From positions 8,330,323 through 8,394,322 of the forward strand of contig JAJEKV010000060.1 in the NCBI GenBank assembly GCA_021234155.1: a stretch of DNA of 64,000 bases. The letters are read 5' to 3'. The stretch is from Isoetes taiwanensis. Taxonomy: Eukaryota; Streptophyta; Lycopodiopsida; Isoetales; Isoetaceae. The notes below the pieces were generated by a model that saw only the letters and a list, made by a program, of their open reading frames with translations, did not search any database and had not been told where the DNA came from. Below, piece after piece: positions 32,645 through 43,018 of this stretch (positions are counted from its first letter, which is position 1; every line of letters starts with the position of its first letter). Both the position numbers and the translations under genes were made by a program.

Positions 32645-35600
32645 TCAGCCACATTTATTAGTACCAGGTGGTCTAATGGTTTCGGGTGCGATGTGAATGT
32701 GGTCTAACTCCTGAAGTAGTGCTCGGATGAGAACATCACGACGATCCTCCGCATACTTTGGCAAGAACCAGTTTCGGGTAATCTGCAGATGTGACAACAA
32801 TACTTACATAATAAGTATTGGAAACCATTTGTTTGCAAGACAAAAGACATGAGACACTCACATTGGTAGTTTTACCACACACGATTGTGTCTACAAACTT
32901 CTGCATATAAGCTGCAACATAGAGGCCACATGAATCCCCATCTTTCTGTTGTGGACACTTATGAACCTTCACAATTGATGAAAGGTTTTGTCCATGCTTC
33001 AAGAAAGTGGGACACTCGATACAACCGCATGCCATAGTGAGGATGTGGAGCCTGCAAAAGACCAGATCAACTTAGCAAATGAATGAAAGAAGCTGCTAAC
33101 ATGGTATCCAATCTACTCAATATCTCCATCATATAAAATTGTGGGAGTGAAAAAAAGGATGAGGTGTACAGGGGCAAAAAAATCCACGTCAGCAAGCTAG
33201 ATTAAAATGGAGGGCCAAGATTTCTTTAGGCAAAATAGGGCAATTTAGTGCCCGCCTATGCACGCGATCCTGCCTTCAGCACTTGATTGTGCAATTCTTA
33301 AGCTGCAATAGGCTTGCTGGAGTGGTGCGGTAGGCGCTTTATTCATTTGGACAGAGATTTGAAAGCGCCGATTGGAGTGGTCTTGTGCTGCAGAATCTTG
33401 TAAAATCGGCTTTTCTTTCCATTTCTTTTGTTTTGGATCAAGAACTGTGTGTCAGAAAGGTTTATGCGCATCTGAGTGTCTTGGTCTGTTCTTTTATAGA
33501 ATCCAGATCATATTCCATGCTTTTGCAGGTATTTTCTGGGGGTCCAAGGATTCAAGAAGCCCATAGCTGAGGCAGCGGGCAATTTAGGTTGTACAGAGGA
33601 AAGGGGCAGGGGCAGGGGATCTGGGGTGAAGGATTTAGGAGGAGGAAAATTTGGCTATTTGTGGGTTCAAATCCACATTCACAGGGTACTGTAGATCCAA
33701 TTTTCTTACATTGTCTGTGCACAAAGCTTAAGCTTAGGCAGATGTTCTTAGTTTGTGTGGAGGCTGCAGAACATTGTGTAGCGGCTGCTATCCTCTGGAC
33801 CTGTTTTTTGGTTGCAAGGCGCTCTTACCTGGTGGCGAAGGCTAATAATACCCTGTTTTCTTTACTTGCTTCCAGGCCACTGTTCACGCTAAAATCGCTA
33901 TTTTACACCATTACTTCTTGCATTCAAAATTTTGGTTGAAATTTTGATAGCCTTTGATCCGGCATAAATCAAGGAATATTCATGGTCACAGATAAAGAAT
34001 GATGCAAAGAAAATACGACCAATTGACTGACAACCTCAAAGACAGACACAATAACCACATCCTCTTGGTTGCCACGTTTCCAACGTGCTCAGTTATTTTA
34101 TCCGTTTATAAAATAACAAAAGTTGATTCTCAAATCTTTCTTTATTTACCTCCCAAACCTGACCAAATGTCAGTTTCCTCTTCGACGACCTTCAATAACA
34201 ATAACAGTTGCATTCTCACAGATGGAGAAATATAATTTAGAAAGAATGAATTCTGCTGTCAAGATGCATTCAGCATACTCTTATTTTATTTGGACTAAAT
34301 AACTCTTTACCATCATTTATCTAACATATCACTCACATCACCCCAAAAAAAAAAAAAAACCTTCGAACTATAGCGGCGGCAACGCCGCCGCACCATCACC
34401 TTGTACTTTAATAAAAGAAGATGTGAAATACAAAATACCTCTTAAGTGCAAGCATGTCAACGTCAATGTCCTCGGCAGAATTGAAGATCTAAATGTTGAT
34501 GGTGTTTTTACTCTTAGTAAGTGCCATGTTGAAGATGGCCAAAGTGTGATGTTCAGTAACATCACATAGCATTGGAATCATGATCCATCTGCACTTGAGC
34601 CAATTTATCCCTGTAAGAGCTCCCTTTACAATCTCTCTTCCACGCTCGGAGGCTGCCATAGATTTATCTTTTTTGCTTGCCTTGCAGTGTGCTGCAAATT
34701 CCATGAAGCTGTCCGGTGGGAAGAACCAGACGTCGGCGTTCTTATCATCTGGAACACAGAGCTGCAGGTACCTATAACAAGTTGAAAAGGATGAAATTAC
34801 TAACTTGACTTACACATACAAATGATTAAGTTCAAAGTCCAGTACCTGGCATACATATCCACATGCCGGTTGGAAAATTTTCCAACATCCATGTCCAGCA
34901 CATCTTGTTCAAATAAATAAGACTCCATTTCAGGCAAAGATCCTGGGAAGATCCTTGCCTTCTTCAGCTTCATCATTCGGTTGAGCAAAGCATCATATGG
35001 CATGTATTCAGAACTGCAGTCTGGGTTCAATGACCAGTACATTTACACAAATCATCTACATTCGTCTACTACTATCCATAGTATTTTAAAGTTTTTAACT
35101 TGGATACTAGATGTAAATAAAAATGTAAGATATGTAGATCAAGTTACCTGTAGAGATCATTCTTATGCTCTGCTGATACTGTTTTCTCGGAGTCAGTATC
35201 CATTTCCTTCCCTTCTTTTTCGGTTTCCTCACTCAGATTCTTCTTAGGTCCAGAATCCTCATCTTCAACCTCTCCTGATTTCGCATTGTCCTGAACTTCA
35301 ACCTCCTTTACTATGTCAGAAGCAAGATTTGACACAAACTTAAGAGTATCCTGCTCTTGTTCTTGACGCTCGGAAGATTCCTCTTGATTAGGACCTGTAA
35401 ACATAGGATGTCATGGACTTCTCTACTGCTATACACTGAAATAAAATGCTTTCTTACCTGTTTCTACTGCTTTAATTTTCTTCTTCTGTGCTTTTTTAGG
35501 CGTGGACTTCTTCTTTGGAGTCACATTTTTTGATGCTGCCTTTCCTTTTGCAGATGTGGCCTTAGCCTGCTCCCTCAATCTCTCGAGTTCCTCGTCATAA

Positions 35601-37557
35601 TCTGGAATGTCACCATGCAGACCTGAAGTGCCAGCCTCCTCAACTTGTATCACCGTAGGAATAGTGAGTTTGCTTTTTTCTTCAATCACTGCTTTCTTTC
35701 CCTCGGCTACATCTTGTACCTCAATGTTTTTTGGAACCTCCAAAACTGTGAAAACAGAACCAAGAATAAGAAATTGCTTCCTCAGACATAATGCAAAACA
35801 ATTTGAAAACAAGTGCACCTGATCTGTGGTGTAATTTCTGCTCAGTTGTTTTTTTTGCACTTTGAAGCTCTGAAAATAAATCACATAACAGTCAGATATC
35901 AGTCTCTAACTAATCAGTCTCTAATTATTCTGTTGAAAAATAGCAGTACATATTACTAGAACTGATTTACATTGAAGTACTTTGAATACATACACATGTA
36001 AACAACTATTTATCTAGATGGAATGTACATGTAATGTACATGAATGTGCTCCAATGTATGCACATGTACGCATCAGACATTACATAAAATACCTCTAAAT
36101 GTTCTGCCACACCTCCTAATTTTATGTATTTAAGTTCTACATCTAGGACCCTACACTGTGAATGTACAACATGTATGTAAGAAACACATATATGTATGAC
36201 ATGCAAGCCATGGAACTATAAGTATAAAATAACCAGTACACTCCTACATGCTGTAGCAAAACCTTAAGTGCAGCAATCTACATGTAAACGGATTCTACAT
36301 TGCAGTAATCCTGGGTGCAGCAAATTAAACATAAATCATGAAATACTGCTTACCTCCAGTGTACACACCCAAGATCTTTGAAATGTTTTCGTCCCATTTG
36401 CATGCTCTTGGGCAGGATAGTCCAGCAGAAATAGAATATGAGAAACAGAAGATATGAAATGAATGCTCGCATGGAGCAACTAGGATAGGTTCATTATTAG
36501 CAAAGCCATTACTACAAAACACACATCCATGCACAGATATGAATTTTGCTTCAGCTGGAGAGATCATTAAGCTTGTTTTGGGCTGAAGGAGAATCGCTGC
36601 AGAATGCATCATGTAATTATGCATATCATCAAGCCGTTTGCAGCACTCAAACTGAACTTTGTGAGCCTCCTCAAATTCTGCAATCCTCTTTTCACATAAC
36701 TCCTTTTCCCGAATGGCTTTCTCCAATGGCTCCTGAATTCTCTTCAGCATTTCTTCCTTCCTAGTTCTATCCCTCATCAAAAGGTCAACCTCCTGCTGCA
36801 CATTCTTGATGTCTCTCTTATTCTGCTTAGCGTCGTCGAGAACACCATTGATGTCTTCTTGTATCTGTGCTAGGTCCTCTTCATGTGCATCCTTTCTTCC
36901 TGAAATCTTATTTATATTGTCACGTAGTTCTGCCTGCTGAATTTTCAGTTCTTCAACCTTGGATGTGCTGCTAATTAACTCTCCATGACACTGCTGCAAC
37001 AGAGTTTCTGCAAATTCAAGTTCTTCCTTAGGGTAAAATCCTTGCTGAAATTTAGGAACCTTGGATGTGGATTTAGAGGTCCCAATTTCTTCTGTAATAG
37101 CAGATTCTTTTGCTCCTCCCTTTGCCAAATCTTTGGCCAAAACTTTAAAAGTATCCCAATCTACTTTTTTACCTGTCAATTGAAGGGCAAATGCACGAGC
37201 AAAGTACTCAGGTACATGACGATTTGTGACCTCCCGCTTACCAAAAACAATTTCATAATGTTTGTAGAAGTTCTCGGCCCACTCTGGCTTCACGCTAGAT
37301 TCTTTGAACCCCCATATGTCTTTGGGCCCCCACTGCTCGTCCATGATCTGTTGTAAATCTGGAAAAATTTCATCTGCATTGACACATCTTACATGCTTTG
37401 CTTCCACAACAACGGGTTCTTCACAAATAAGTCTTCTTTTTGGCCCTGGTTCCTCAAAAGCTTGAACCTTCCTCTTGTTTTTTTCGGCTTTCTTGCTAGA
37501 ATCGACTGTTTTCAAATTTTTGTTTAATCTGGGTGACTTCCGGGAGGCAAAAGGCAT
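32645..37557 (-). CDS. Coiled-coil / RING-like / Ulp1 (C48) protease gene of the 7.8-kb transposon
   Basis: Exons read on the minus strand: 37557-36355, a short one near 35870-35825, about 35745-35461, 35395-35149, about 35020-34846, about 34772-34438, 33046-32866 and 32782-32645 (stop). Exon 1 (from MPFASRKSPRLNKN) has a basic start, the YFARAFALQLTGKKVDWD block, a 130-residue coiled coil and a RING-like finger (GCVFCSNGF, PCEHSFHIFCFS, LSCPRAC). Middle exons are acidic or Lys-rich linkers (TPKKKSTPKKAQKKK). The last exons form an Ulp1 cysteine protease: FSNRHVDMYARYLQL, WFFPPDSFMEF, catalytic His in DVTEHHTLAIFNM, and the oxyanion/Cys motif QQKDGDSCGLY. An in-frame TAG (34487-34485) precedes IFNSAEDID, where the triad Asp appears as Asn. 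The design suggests removal of SUMO- or ubiquitin-like modifiers. Confidence 0.65.
33047..34437 (-). other. Large intron in the Ulp1 gene
   Basis: No protease exon is seen here. A perfect GCGGCGGC/GCCGCCGC hairpin lies at 34372-34390 beside a 15-A run. Open frames on the plus strand near 33370-33940 have no recognisable features. A small secondary insertion is possible. Confidence 0.45.
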
Positions 37558-37835
37558 CCATTGCTTGGATTTGGGCAAGGATTTCGAGGAAGAAGAACAA
37601 ATTACAGTCGAATTAGTTCGTTGATCACACAGAAACACAAGGAATTGGAACGGCGGCAAATTTTTTTCCTAAACAAGAAACACTTCGCAATCTCCCTCCG
37701 AAAAATTGCAATGAAGGTCCGTTCTGGTTGCCACTGCCACTCATAATTTTGAATTGCTGACGTGGCTACTCCTAATGATTACATATCCCACTTAACTAAA
37801 ATTCAAAAAAATAACAAAAACAGGTGCCTACATGC

Positions 37836-37855
37836 CCTACATTATACATAATGTA
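37836..37855. repeat. Right subterminal palindrome
   Basis: TACATTATACATAATGTA forms a near-perfect palindrome close to the right TIR and mirrors the palindrome at 30116-30133. Confidence 0.55.
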
Positions 37856-37869
37856 AGGGCATTTTTTTT

Positions 37870-37893
37870 AGACACCCTAGCTTTCTTTTACCC
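37870..37893 (-). repeat. Right TIR of the 7.8-kb transposon
   Basis: AGACACCCTAGCTTTCTTTT then ACCC, followed by target copy AGAA. The reverse complement shares GG..AAAAG and GCTAGGGTGTCT with the left end. Confidence 0.8.
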
Positions 37894-37897
37894 AGAA

Positions 37898-38321
37898 ATT
37901 AGTCACAAATTTCCAACAAAGCTCGGATTTTTATTTAACTCAGTGTCACACAAGCAAACAATAATGATCCCAAGCTCTAAGTCTTGGGCACAGTATTCAA
38001 AAGGTACACAATCAAGCAAATAACACAATTTTATCAGTAATTCATGTCGAATAAGATGTTTGGAAGGCGGAATCAAGCTCCAGATCTTCAAGCCGGTCCT
38101 TCTTCAAGAATATCAATCACTCTTTCACCTCAAAGCCCTCGGTCTTTCTCTGAGCGTAAAAGCCCCTTCTAAAATTCCTCTGTTCTGTTCCAATCTTGGT
38201 TAATTCGGTTCGATTCTCTGTCTTTTTGCTTCTGTGGTGCGTTCTTGTCATTATACAGGGTAATTCGGCAGCTTAGAGTCATGATTGCATGGTTGTTTCA
38301 GATGAATTAGACGGATCTTAA
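37898..38321 (-). repeat. Gypsy-1 right LTR, piece 2
   Basis: Continues piece 1 from ATTAGTCACAAATTT and is co-linear with about 23736-24150 of the left LTR. It is cut by gypsy-2 at the target CTTAA (38317-38321). Confidence 0.85.
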
Positions 38322-38902
38322 TGTTTGGGGTCTGGGTTCGGGAACTCCTGGAAGACAGCCCTCTGTGAGGACCCGTGGATCTAACAGGAGAGTCCGGGGG
38401 ACTATGTCACGCGGGATTTGCTGAAAGAGAAGAAAAAGAAGAGAACAGAGCAAATGAGAGAAAGATGATAAGCTTCCTTGATATCAATGATGAAAATACA
38501 TGAGCTCTCGCAATAGAGAGAAAACTGAAAGGAGACAAGACTCAAAACTCATCTAAAAACTTATGAGCTAACTCTACTCATATATATAGTACAATGGCCT
38601 TGGGCCCAATATAGACACTCCCCGATCGATCTCGGTGCCGACTCACGGAAGGAGGCCTGATTTGAGAATGTTGGCGGTGCCTCTTGAAGTGCCTAGAATC
38701 ACTTGGCCCGGCGACCTTGCGGTGGCGGGCCATCACTTGTCTGGCGCCTTGTTGACAAACCAAAGGCTTTGACTGCGTGGTCTGCTGCTGGTCTTCTGCG
38801 GAGCCTTGGATGTCTGACCCGTGGTTGACTGAGGATCCTTGAGCTTGACCTGGTCTGTCGTATGCATGAATAGTCCTGTACCAGGAGGCACAGGGACACT
38901 AA
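38322..38902 (-). repeat. Gypsy-2 3' LTR
   Basis: Starts TGTTTGGGGTCTGGG. Compared with the other LTR it differs by many short indels, often in GC-rich words. A TATATATA box on the minus strand at about 38578-38587 is kept in both LTRs. Confidence 0.85.
38578..38587 (-). promoter_or_regulatory. LTR TATA box of gypsy-2
   Basis: TATATATA on the minus strand. The same box occurs at about 49014-49021 in the 5' LTR and at about 58285-58293 in the related gypsy-3 LTR, which supports it as the core promoter. Confidence 0.45.
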
Positions 38903-39159
38903 CCCCACCAAACGACACTCGAGTGAAGAAAAGGAGGAAGCGTTTGGGAGGCTGAAGCCATCGGTCTGAAAGTGATCCTCACGGGAGTGAGGACGGCACC
39001 ATTATGGTAATCGGCTTATGAGATCCTGGCGTGATTGAAGAGCTTGAGGAGTGTTTTGGCCAAGGGCGGGATCGCATCGATAAGAAAGCGAGAGCGGACC
39101 ATGTCTTCAAGGGCGGCGCATGCGAAGAAATTTACCGACATTCCATGAGGAGACAGTCT

Positions 39160-41958
39160 CAAGGCCAAAGGCACCGACCGGCATTTGGATTGCGATGAAA
39201 AATGGGACGCCTTGCCGATTTAAGGAGCTTAGCAAAATGCATTTGAGGGGCAGCGCCAAACCGCTTGAAGATGGATGTAAGGATCCCGGTGAGGTGGAGG
39301 CATTCGCAAGAAGGTGTTGAGACCATGAAGCGCATCCGCTGGTTTGCCAACCACGCCATTAGCAATGTAGATCCAATTGGTGGTGTTGTCCGTAGTGGCA
39401 CCTTCTTCCCAATGTGAGCGGCGAACAAAACGTGGATCCCACCGGAGATCCGTCGAGATCCGGGTGGTGTCCGGCCTGCATGACCATCCATGACCTTGGT
39501 CCAAAAAAGGAAGGCGTCAATCGTCAGGGAACCTGGGGCGTGGAGGTACGCCCGGGGAAGCATAGGGAGAAGGAACCATGCCCGTGGGCGTGGGTTCTTG
39601 GCGATCTCCACGAATTGGCCGACAAGATCTGGATCAAGTGCGACACCAACGATCCCAAAGAGAAGCGGAGAGGGGAGAGTTGACGGGGAGGGCTATCCCA
39701 TCCCGGTGGGGACCGCCTTGCTATCCAACGAGCTTATGGCCGATTGTAACCGGCGAGGTGCTTTGCATATAAATTTGTGCATAGGGAAGATCTTGGGATG
39801 TCCTAGATACTTCCTAATTTGTTGCAGCGCTTCCGCTTGCCAGAGAGATAAATGATTGGCAAGCTCAGGCATGTACTCCTGATGAAGAGTTTGGGTCTGA
39901 GCCGGATCCGCAAGATATAGAGTGTTATCCTGAAGCACCCATTGCACGCTGGGGTCACCACGAAAAGTCGGCGTGGCCCATTTCCAAAGTTTTCCGCGGT
40001 ATCACCCAGGATAGAAATCATGAAAGATGTAAGCCATGGGCTGAACCACTCAAGGTGAGAAAAGTCCGGATCGGCACAGTGTATGAGATCAAAGACGACA
40101 AGGGCACAGCACAACCCTTTGTCTTCAATGGAGAGTTCTGGCCAAATCCGAAGAAAATCAGCACTGCTCAGTGGGATATCCACAGGGCCATCGGCCGCGT
40201 GCCACTTTGAAAGGAAGAGGTGGCGTCGAGCAACCACATAATCATGATAGCAGGAGGGAGCGGGGAAGTCAACTGGCATTCTGTGAAGAATTGCGATCAC
40301 GGGCGCAAGTTTTGCTTGAGCCTCATCGCCAGACCCAATAGCTTGCTGCGGTTGTTGTTGTTGAGATCACGGATCCGATTGTCCCTTTCGAGTAGCAGGC
40401 GGACCGGTCACGGACCGTTCGTTTGAAGGATTGACCCGGGAGGAAGATTTCCCGGTGTATTGAGGCGAAGCACCCAATCAATCGCGTCATCTAGTATTTT
40501 ACGTTTCGCACCTCGTAAGCTGATCTTGAAGAGGTGAGTTGAGAGGTGCAATGGCCCCTGAGCCGTCAAGGAGGCGACTTGAGCGTCCCGGGCTGAAAGA
40601 TTTTGAACTTGAGTGCTGAAATTTTCACACAGTTCTGAGTACAAGGCATTGAGTTTAGCAATATCTGCGTCCTTGGTACTCAGGAGAGCGGCTTTGGACT
40701 TGTTGTGCTCCAATAAAGTCTGAATTTCTGACTGGAGCTGAGCCTGCTGATCTGCGAGTTGGCTGACTTGAGCTTGTGTACTTTTTGAGATCTGCATGAG
40801 CCATAAGAGAGCTTCATGCTTGTCTTGGAAGTTTGGCCTCAAAGTGGCAACTTGGGCGATTGCGGCTTGAAGGTCTTGGTGTACCGCATCGAGGGCCTCG
40901 AAAATGCCGTTGAACCCCGCTCATAAGAGCGTCTTGGGATTCTTGTAACTTAAGAGCAGCAGCTTGAGCATCCTGCTGATACTGATACAACAACTGACGA
41001 GGGTGTTGTGGTGGTGGAGCTGGCTGTTGCCTGGTTTGGGAGGTCTGGGAAAAATGGTGTGAAGTGGATGGTGTAGCGGAGGAGGAGACAAAGGACATGA
41101 GTGTGACTGTGGTCATGACCCGAGGGAAGACAGGCGTGAAGTGCCAACTTGGTGAGTGATTGGAAGGGAGCCGAGTGGGAATTATGAGAATTTGGTGGTG
41201 TGGGAGGGAAGTAATGACGGATGAGGGCTTGAAAGTGCCCTCCCACGTAAAACTTCGTAAATGGAAGTGGTACCAAGGCGGTCCATTTCTTGGAGAAGAC
41301 GATAGAACATCATTTGGGGCCAATCTATGTGGTGTTTGGAGTGTGTAGCAGTGAGGACCAGGTTATAGAAAGGCTTATTGATATGGGTGTTCTTGATAGA
41401 ATACCCAAGGAATTTTCGCCACAGAAATTTAACAAAGGTCTCGTGAGGCTTGTCGATATTGGTCAGACGATGGACATTGGCATGATAAGCAGGTGCACCA
41501 AACTCTGTGACATCGATATCCTGTATAGCAGACCATGATACACAAGGGGTGTGCAAGGGAATATGAAATACCTCAGAAATCAAATGTTGAGTCAATGAAA
41601 TAGTGGTGCCATCGACCACAGTGGTGTAACCTTGCGGGCTGTTAACGATATTGGCGATGAACTGCTGCAACTGGTCAGGATTTGGAGCCGGAAGTTCCAT
41701 TTGAGAGAATTCGTAAAGCTGGTGTCGTTCAGCGACTTCTTTATTTGGGCCAACAAGGGCTTCACGGAAAGTGGGCGTCAAGAAGGATACGGTCAAAAAG
41801 GGCGGATCCTTGGGAGCAAAGTGGCTGAAGTGTAGAAAATCTTGGGGCAGCCATGGGAATGATGTGAAATTAAGAGGGATGCCAAAGGCGGAAGACGAAA
41901 GTCGAGCACGGAGGACGAAGGCGCAGAGGAACGAAAAGGTGTGTTTTAGGGCGCACAA
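39160..41958 (-). pseudogene. Gypsy-2 third ORF in env-like position (unknown function)
   Basis: Minus-strand frames in succession: 41958-41182 (a globular domain with LTQHLISEVFHIPLHTPCVS, KPHETFVKFLWRKFLGYSI, HIDWPQMMFYRLLQEMDRLG), a Pro/Gln/Ser-rich linker (41276-40930), a coiled coil 40842-40408 (QLADQQAQLQSEIQTLLEHN) and a C-terminal domain 40300-39160 (VARRHLFLSKWH, FLRIWPELSIEDKGLCCALV, YMPELANHLSLWQ, TDLRWDPRFV). The first domain resembles the 'putative plant transposon protein' domain of plant Ty3 elements. No membrane anchor or signal peptide typical of an envelope protein is visible. Gypsy-3 has the same coiled coil and C-terminal domain in the same order, so the ORF was conserved in this lineage. 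Frameshifts break it here. Confidence 0.65.
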
Positions 41959-41959
41959 C

Positions 41960-43018
41960 TGGAGGCGAAGAGGTATGAAGAGTGCGAAACCGGAACCGTT
42001 GATGGTGCCAGTGTCGGAAAGATGCTAAGAAGGGTATTGAGAGGCAAAAATTTGGCTAAGTCCCAAAAAACGTAAGGGAGAAGCAATGAACGGTGAGGAT
42101 GAGACGTGAAAGAAAGATCGGATGTGACAGATGGCAAAGGACACCCTTTAATGTTCGTGGGCGTGGAAAGAAGGAATGGCATTCAATGTTTGGCGACTTC
42201 AAGTGGGATATCATTAAAAGGAATGTGTCAAGGTACCATGGCTAGATATCTCGGCGAGAGAACAGATTCTCATTTTAGAAACAAACCTTGCATTGCAAAC
42301 ACGTTGGCGATTTGTGTGATTGGTCCACGCCGACAAGGAGTTCCTCGGCTGGCTATATAAGACGAACCGAGAAAACGAAGGCATCCGATGGCGCTTCGGT
42401 ATGGTCTGCTGGGGCTTGAACGAAGATTGCACAATGCCCACTAACCGCCGTCGAGTGGATCACTTGTAAGATGAATTGTTCGGATCTCGGCGCCGCCACA
42501 ACCGTGGCATTCGCATGGACGGCCTGGTGTCGGGATGGCTGAACATCCCGACCAAGACCAACGGGGATGGAGGTGGTTCTGCACCTTCGCCGGGATCCGG
42601 AGCGGAACCTCTACCATCTCCTCGCATCACCTCGCTCCCGAACCCGAGTAGAGGGTTTTTCCTCTTAGGACTTAGTAAATAGGGCTCTGAGCCCGTTTTT
42701 GTATATAGGGGCGTGCCCATAAGCGGAAATAGCCGGGGCTGCGCCCACATTTTGTAAAAAAAAATCTCCACTATAATATAATATACCGCCTTTCTAGTCA
42801 CTTTACGTGGTGTTTGCATCTTGAACTGTCTCTCGTGTGTTGATGTTCACTCTACGTGTGATGAAATGCTTTGAGGCGAAAACCATTAACCAATGTAGGT
42901 AATGGAGTGCCATCTAACTTTCGGATAGTTGGAAAACGCTTGGTCTAACCACTTGAACAATTTGATAAGGGCCAAGCCAACGAAACTTGAGTTTACAGGA
43001 AAATTTTTGAACACGGAA
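41960..43018 (-). other. Spacer between integrase and third ORF of gypsy-2
   Basis: Mostly non-coding. A GC-rich, Gly/Ser/Pro-like low-complexity block lies at 42480-42660. On the plus strand TTTTGTATATAGGGGCG is followed by GGGGCTGCGCCCACATTTTG near 42700-42760. It could hold a promoter or splice signal for the third ORF; this is not demonstrated. Confidence 0.35.

Larger units (their letters stand above)
30092..37893. mobile_element. 7.8-kb DNA transposon with Ulp1/RING and FCP1-like genes (unassigned superfamily)
   Basis: The target site AGAA is duplicated (30088-30091 and 37894-37897) and is present once in the uninterrupted left LTR of gypsy-1, so the borders are exact. Ends are imperfect inverted repeats: GGCAAAAG..TTGCTAGGGTGTCT at the left and GGGTAAAAGAAAGCTAGGGT then GTCT at the right (reverse complement), with a perfect 12-bp core GCTAGGGTGTCT. 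Just inside each TIR is a palindrome. Contents: plus-strand Cys-rich ORF (30406-31319), minus-strand FCP1/NIF-like phosphatase (31759-32504), and a minus-strand multi-exon coiled-coil/RING/Ulp1 gene (32645-37557). A 4-bp target duplication is compatible with several superfamilies. No DDE transposase is recognised with certainty. Confidence 0.8.

Noticed and set aside
33372-33939. Plus-strand open frames inside the 7.8-kb transposon
   Set aside because: They lie in the large intron of the minus-strand Ulp1 gene and show no protein-like pattern.
34372-34390. GCGGCGGC/GCCGCCGC hairpin as a second Helitron end or a terminator
   Set aside because: No CTRR follows at the right distance on either strand, and intrinsic terminators do not apply in plant nuclear genes. 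Left as an unexplained hairpin in an intron.
34485-34487. Programmed stop-codon readthrough or recoding at the TAG in the Ulp1 domain
   Set aside because: No stimulatory structure is seen, and the neighbouring elements are full of ordinary lesions; simple mutation is the better explanation.
42476-42682. Gly/Ser/Pro-rich plus-strand ORF
   Set aside because: Low-complexity GC-rich text inside gypsy-2, antisense to the element and without a recognisable domain.
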